A stretch of 10,128 nt of DNA from an uncultured Actinomycetes bacterium (GTDB taxonomy: Bacteria; Actinomycetota; Thermoleophilia; Solirubrobacterales; 70-9), in contig CAMLHB010000072.1 in NCBI GenBank assembly GCA_946479725.1, positions 1 through 10,128 on the forward strand, read 5' to 3'. The position numbers were made by a program, and so were the translations under genes. The notes below the pieces were generated by a model. That model made no database searches, had not been told where the DNA came from, and was given only the letters and a program-made list of their open reading frames with translations. Shown in pieces: positions 6,593 to 10,128 of this stretch (its first letter is position 1; every line of letters begins with the position of its first letter).

Positions 6593-7792
6593 GTGAGAAA
6601 CACCAGAGCAATATCGCTGAGCGCGATGCTCGCGTTCGTCTTCATGGCCTTCGCCGGCGTCGCTTCGGCATCGGCGTCGGGAACGGCGTTTACCTCGGAA
6701 GCAAGCGAAACCCTGTACAGCGGCTACGGCAACCTCACGTTGTCCGCGGCGGGACGGGCGGCAGCGTGCGAATCCGAACTCCACGCGACTTCAGTACTGA
6801 AAGGGCCCCAGGAAAACTTGTCCCTGGTGAATGAAGCAGCCTGCACCATGTTCGGCGAATACACCAAAGAAATGAAAATGAACGGCTGCCGCCTCGAATT
6901 CCAGCCCGGGACCGAAACCAACTCGTGGAACGGGACCTTCGAAGGTACCTACAGCATCGGCCCGGCCGGCTGCGGACCCGTGACCTTCGAATTCGTTCTG
7001 CCCTCGTGCCAGATCTCGATCCCAGCGCAGACGGGCCTGCCGGTCGTCTACCACGATGTCGGCAGCGGCAGTGAAGCCAAGGTCGAAGCGGTATCGACGG
7101 CGGACCACGCCAAATATTCCGGTTGCGGCGTGACCAACGGCGAAAACGGGTCACTTTCGGGGACCTGGTCGCTCAGGGGCACGAAATTGGGCTCTTTGGT
7201 CGGGGTGGCCGTGAAGACGCTGCCGCACGCGCCGCTGTTCGAAGCTGACGCCTACCCGATCACGTACAACGGTTCGCAGGCCGAACCGTGGTTCAAGTTC
7301 GGAGGCCTCGCCGCCGAATGCAGCGCGGGCGCTCTGACCGACACCGCGTCCGGAACCACCAAAGCCCTCTCGCCGTCCGCCTCCTACTCGGGCTGCAAGG
7401 CCTTCGGGTTCACCAGCGCGACCGTTTCTAGCAACGGCTGCCACTTCCTCCAGGAAGTGTCCGAAAAGACCAGCGAAGGTCATTACGCCGGGCCCGGATC
7501 CTTGACCTGCCCGAGTGGCGCCAGCCTCGAAGTCACCACCACCTCGTGCACGGTTTCCGTACCGGCGCAGACGATGGGGAGCGTGAGCTACGAAGACGCG
7601 ATCGAATCTGGCGTCTACAAGGTGAAGAGCACGACGGCCGCAAAAGGCCTCACCTACAACGTCACCCGTGACGCTTTCGGCTGCCCGTTCGAAGGCACCG
7701 GCACGCGTACCAACGGTGAAGTTTCAGGCCAATCGACGTTCACCGGCAAAAACGGATCCGGGGAAACCGGGAAGATCAGAATCGGCGGCTGA
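6593..7792 (+). CDS. Secreted protein with two tandem six-cysteine repeats (399 aa)
   Basis: The GTG start follows a strong Shine-Dalgarno sequence and gives a signal peptide: basic start 'RNTRAISL', a hydrophobic core, and cleavage near residue 26 or 28 in 'VASASA'. The mature protein is two copies of a repeat, about residues 33-190 and 216-393. The cysteines are in register: 59/84/99/127/139/178 in the first copy and 243/268/283/306/319/364 in the second. That gives offsets of 179-186 residues for every pair and three likely disulfides per repeat. Matching pieces are 'SCQISIPAQT' with 'SCTVSVPAQT', 'MNGCRLEF' with 'SNGCHFLQ', and 'NGENGSLSGTWSLRG' with 'TNGEVSGQSTFTG'. I recall similar Cys-repeat exported proteins in Thermoleophilia, but no function is known and no catalytic motif is seen. 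Base composition is locally lower in GC than its neighbours (29 G/C of 60 in 6841-6900), and all 27 Glu codons are GAA. It appears to be a single-gene unit, with a hairpin terminator behind it. Confidence 0.9.
   Translation: MRNTRAISLSAMLAFVFMAFAGVASASASGTAFTSEASETLYSGYGNLTLSAAGRAAACESELHATSVLKGPQENLSLVNEAACTMFGEYTKEMKMNGCRLEFQPGTETNSWNGTFEGTYSIGPAGCGPVTFEFVLPSCQISIPAQTGLPVVYHDVGSGSEAKVEAVSTADHAKYSGCGVTNGENGSLSGTWSLRGTKLGSLVGVAVKTLPHAPLFEADAYPITYNGSQAEPWFKFGGLAAECSAGALTDTASGTTKALSPSASYSGCKAFGFTSATVSSNGCHFLQEVSEKTSEGHYAGPGSLTCPSGASLEVTTTSCTVSVPAQTMGSVSYEDAIESGVYKVKSTTAAKGLTYNVTRDAFGCPFEGTGTRTNGEVSGQSTFTGKNGSGETGKIRIGG
6689..7771 (+). repeat. Two tandem six-Cys protein repeats
   Basis: Copy 1 is about 6689-7162 and copy 2 about 7238-7771. 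All six Cys of the first copy have a partner in the second at nearly constant spacing, and the strand before 'IPAQT/VPAQT' is the best conserved block. The DNA is diverged. Borders are approximate. Confidence 0.75.
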
Positions 7793-7800
7793 CGCCTCGA

Positions 7801-7830
7801 TGGGACCGGGCCGAAATATGCCCGGTCCCA
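7801..7830 (+). terminator. Perfect 11-bp hairpin, likely transcription terminator
   Basis: TGGGACCGGGC (7801-7811) and GCCCGGTCCCA (7820-7830) are exact reverse complements around an 8-base loop, CGAAATAT. The hairpin starts 8 bases after the stop of the six-Cys-repeat gene. There is no U-tract after it, as is common in high-GC actinobacteria, so termination is inferred from position and stability. Confidence 0.75.
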
Positions 7831-7888
7831 GCGCCGCTCGGCTAGCATCCCGTCTGTTGGTTTACGGCGCGCAGGGCGCCGTCTCCAG
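7831..7888 (+). promoter_or_regulatory. Probable promoter and leader region of the second large modular gene
   Basis: This 58-base stretch between the hairpin and the ATG at 7889 should hold the promoter of the last gene. TAGCAT (7843-7848) fits the loose actinobacterial -10 form TAnnnT. The -35 position falls inside the hairpin and has no consensus. A small hairpin, GGCGC (7866-7870) with GCGCC (7876-7880), sits just before the start, and no good Shine-Dalgarno sequence is seen. Confidence 0.25.
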
Positions 7889-10128
7889 ATGGGATCCGCA
7901 ATTGAGAGAGGAAGTCCTCCCCCGGCGCGCCTGCGCCGGCTCGCCCTGCTCGCGACGGTGACGCTTTGCGGCCTGCTTGGGCTCGGTGCCTGCTCGAGTG
8001 CCAAGGCCGACTTCGGCTTCAAGGATGTCACCCAGGCTCTGGTGGAAGAAGATTCCGCACCCGCTCTGCAGGCCGGTTCCCACCCCTACGCCTGGACCGC
8101 CGCCTTCGCCGTCAAGACCAACGCAGGAGGGTCCGAAGAACTGCCCGACGGCGCCCTCAAGGACCTTCGCATCGAACTCCCACCCGGCCTTGTGGGCGCC
8201 CCCGCCCTGCTGCCATACTGCTCCCGGGCCGAATTCGCCGGCGAAAGCTGTCCCGCCTCCGCCGAGGTAGGCGCGATCGAACTCGACACCGAGCTGACCA
8301 GGGGCCTCCAGTTTCCGGTGTACAACCTGGAACCGCTGGCCGGCAACGTCGCCGAACTCGGCTTCGTCGCGCGGGTTGTGCCGGTGACGATTCCCCTGCG
8401 AACCGCGCCCCGGCCGCCATACAACCTGGTCGCCGAACTCCCCGACTCGCCCCAGGCTGCCGCCTTCTTCGGCGCCACCCTGACGATTCGCGGCTTGCCC
8501 GGGGGCGTGCCTTTCCTCACCCTGCCCCGCAGCTGCGCTCCCGCGAGCGGTGGGTTCGAAGCCGACTCCTGGGAAGCGCCGGGCGCCTGGGTCAGGGCCA
8601 CGGTTCCCGAACCGCTGCGGCCGACCGGCTGCGACAGGCTCGCCTTCAATCCGACCATCGCCGCACAGCCCACTACTACCGCCGCCCACACTCCCTCCGG
8701 GCTCGACCTCTCCGCCGACCTTCCCAACCCCGGCCTCGTCTCGCCAACCGGCACCGCGAGCGCCGACCTCGCCGGCGTCACCCTCGCCCTGCCAGAGGGG
8801 ATGACGATCAACCCCTCCGTCGCGGCGGACCTAGTCGCCTGCAGCCCGACGCAGCTGGCGGCCGAAACCGCGGAGGCCGCCCCCGGCGAAGGCTGCCCGC
8901 AAGCGGCCCGTGTTGGCGGCGCCGAGGTGACGACCCCGCTGCTGGAAGAACCGCTCGTGGGGACGATCTACGTCGCCACGCCCGACGATCCCGCCACCAC
9001 CGTGCCCGGCGCCGAGAACCCGCTCGACGCCCGCTACGCCCTCTACCTCGTCCTCCGCGACCCCGACCGGGGGGTACTCCTGACGATCCCGATCCGGCTC
9101 GACGCGGACCCGGGTGACGGTCGCCTCACCGCCACCGCCCCAGCTCTTCCCCCGCTTCCCTTCACCCATCTCGAGCTGCGGTTCAACTCCGGCCCGCGGG
9201 CGCCGCTGAGCACGCCGCCCGGCTGCGGCGCGCACGCGATCTCCTACTCGTTGACGCCCTCGTCCGGGGGGACGCCGGTGGAAGGGCAGGAGACCTTCGC
9301 CACGACCTCCGGCTGCGGCGCGGGCTTCGCTCCCAGTCTCGCGGCCGGGACGACCTCTAACACCGCCGGCTCGTTCGCACCGCTCGTCGTCGACCTCGGC
9401 GGCGGCAGCGGCGACCCCAATCTCAGCGGCGCCCGCCTCACCCTGCCGCCGGGGCTGACGGCCGACCTCGGTTCCGTCGCGCCCTGCCCCGAGGCCGCCG
9501 TCGCCGCGGCTGCCTGCCCCGCCGCCTCGCGCCTCGGCTACGCCCGCATCGCCGTGGGCGCCGGGCCCGAGCCGCTCGAGGTACCGGCCGGTCCCCGGCC
9601 GGACTCCGACGTCTACCTCGCCGGCCCCTACCTGGGGGCGCCCTTCAGCCTGCTGGTCTCGGTCCGCGCCGCCGCCGGCCCCTTCGATCTCGGGCGGGTG
9701 GTGCTGCGGGCGCCGCTGCGGGTCGACCCGGAGACGGGGCGGATCACGGTTGAGATCGCCGGGCTGCCGCAGATCCGGGAGGGGATCCCGCTCCACTACC
9801 GGCACCTCCGCCTCGTGCTCGATCGCCCCGGCTTCGTCCGCAACCCGACCTCCTGCGAGCCGTTGGCGTTCGCGCTGGAGGCGACTGCCGCGAACGGCGA
9901 GACGGCGACGACCGCCGACCGCTTCCAGGCCGGCGACTGCGCTGCCCTCAGGTTCCGGCCCCGCCTCTCGGTGCGGCTCTCCGGCGGTCTCGGTCGAAAT
10001 GGCCATCCGCGGGTGGAGGCGCGCCTCGCCTCCCGCAGGGGCGAAGCCAATCTCGCGGCGGCGGCCTTCGACCTTCCCGCCGGTGAGCTGCTGGACACCC
10101 GCCACCTCCGCGCGCTCTGCGCGCGCGA
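7889..10128 (+). CDS. Second large secreted multi-module Cys protein, paralog of the 946-aa protein (3' end outside window)
   Basis: The frame is open from the ATG at 7889 to the last base, giving 746 complete codons without a stop. I chose this ATG because it is the only ATG in frame before the signal sequence; the upstream Shine-Dalgarno is weak and a later start cannot be excluded. The N-terminus has 'RLRR' and a hydrophobic core (18-33), then 'GLGACSSAKA'. This permits either a lipoprotein site at Cys35 (lipobox 'LGAC') or ordinary cleavage after Ala40. The mature part aligns along its whole length with the protein at 621-3461: 'QAGSHPY' (61-67), 'LPDGALKDL' (85-93), 'SGLDLSADL' (270-278), 'STPPGCG' (441-447), 'VYLAGPY' (575-581), 'GPFDLG' (597-602) and 'NPTSCEP' (652-658). 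Three modules are complete (Cys 111/121/216, 318/336/446, 533/543/656) and the fourth is cut at Cys744. By comparison with the paralog about 140 residues are missing. Glu codons shift from mainly GAA in the first half to mainly GAG in the second. Confidence 0.9.
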   Translation, partial: MGSAIERGSPPPARLRRLALLATVTLCGLLGLGACSSAKADFGFKDVTQALVEEDSAPALQAGSHPYAWTAAFAVKTNAGGSEELPDGALKDLRIELPPGLVGAPALLPYCSRAEFAGESCPASAEVGAIELDTELTRGLQFPVYNLEPLAGNVAELGFVARVVPVTIPLRTAPRPPYNLVAELPDSPQAAAFFGATLTIRGLPGGVPFLTLPRSCAPASGGFEADSWEAPGAWVRATVPEPLRPTGCDRLAFNPTIAAQPTTTAAHTPSGLDLSADLPNPGLVSPTGTASADLAGVTLALPEGMTINPSVAADLVACSPTQLAAETAEAAPGEGCPQAARVGGAEVTTPLLEEPLVGTIYVATPDDPATTVPGAENPLDARYALYLVLRDPDRGVLLTIPIRLDADPGDGRLTATAPALPPLPFTHLELRFNSGPRAPLSTPPGCGAHAISYSLTPSSGGTPVEGQETFATTSGCGAGFAPSLAAGTTSNTAGSFAPLVVDLGGGSGDPNLSGARLTLPPGLTADLGSVAPCPEAAVAAAACPAASRLGYARIAVGAGPEPLEVPAGPRPDSDVYLAGPYLGAPFSLLVSVRAAAGPFDLGRVVLRAPLRVDPETGRITVEIAGLPQIREGIPLHYRHLRLVLDRPGFVRNPTSCEPLAFALEATAANGETATTADRFQAGDCAALRFRPRLSVRLSGGLGRNGHPRVEARLASRRGEANLAAAAFDLPAGELLDTRHLRALCAR

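Noticed and set aside
7966..9117. Plus-strand open frame of 383 codons in another frame
   Set aside because: Its product is Arg/Pro-rich and meaningless, while the frame read from 7889 gives homology to the 946-aa protein across the same bases.
8831..10105. Minus-strand open frame of 424 codons
   Set aside because: It is a shadow of the second large modular gene, whose plus-strand translation aligns with its paralog throughout.
1..10128. tRNA/rRNA genes, CRISPR arrays, insertion sequences, phage or toxin-antitoxin genes
   Set aside because: I saw no cloverleaf, no regularly spaced direct repeats, no transposase or integrase motifs, and no terminal inverted repeats in either strand.

Overview
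This is a gene-dense, high-GC window with every supportable gene on the plus strand. The style of the proteins points to an actinobacterium, most likely class Thermoleophilia (Solirubrobacterales/Conexibacter-like). They are long secreted proteins built of repeated Cys-containing beta-rich modules with N-terminal 'QAGSHP(F/Y)' and '(I/L)PDGALKDL' motifs, plus a PD40-like propeller protein with a basic tail. This taxonomic call comes from recalled protein style, not from a database search. There are no RNA genes, mobile elements, CRISPR arrays or phage genes.

Layout. (1) 1-5310 is a run of four genes joined by 4-base stop/start overlaps (ATGA, GTGA, ATGA): the 3' end of a beta-propeller-like secreted protein (1-624); a 946-residue secreted protein of four related Cys modules (621-3461); a 261-residue secreted or membrane-anchored protein that looks like a distant single-module relative (3458-4243); and a Cys-free secreted protein made of two tandem HtaA-like halves (4240-5310). 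(2) After a 21-base gap with a good Shine-Dalgarno sequence comes a PucR/CdaR-type transcriptional regulator with an RsbRD-like N-terminus (5332-6501). (3) A 91-base intergenic region with palindromes leads to a secreted protein of two tandem six-cysteine repeats, starting at a GTG (6593-7792). A perfect 11-bp hairpin follows the gene. (4) From 7889 to the right edge runs a second large modular secreted protein, paralogous to the 946-residue one and cut off by the window end. Its frame stays open to the last base, so a caller that requires a stop codon would miss it.

Together the window reads as a cell-surface or exported-protein locus. Five of the seven genes begin with a visible export signal, and the first, cut at its 5' end, is probably secreted too. 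The remaining gene is a cytoplasmic regulator that may control some of them. None of the secreted proteins shows a recognisable catalytic motif, so their role (envelope structure, adhesion, ligand or heme binding) is unknown. The best lead is the family relationship inside the window: a recurring module defined by three Cys and a 'C-P-x-A-(S/A)-x-(V/I)-G' signature. It occurs four times in each large protein (the fourth copy of the second protein is cut off), and probably once, divergently, in the 261-residue protein.
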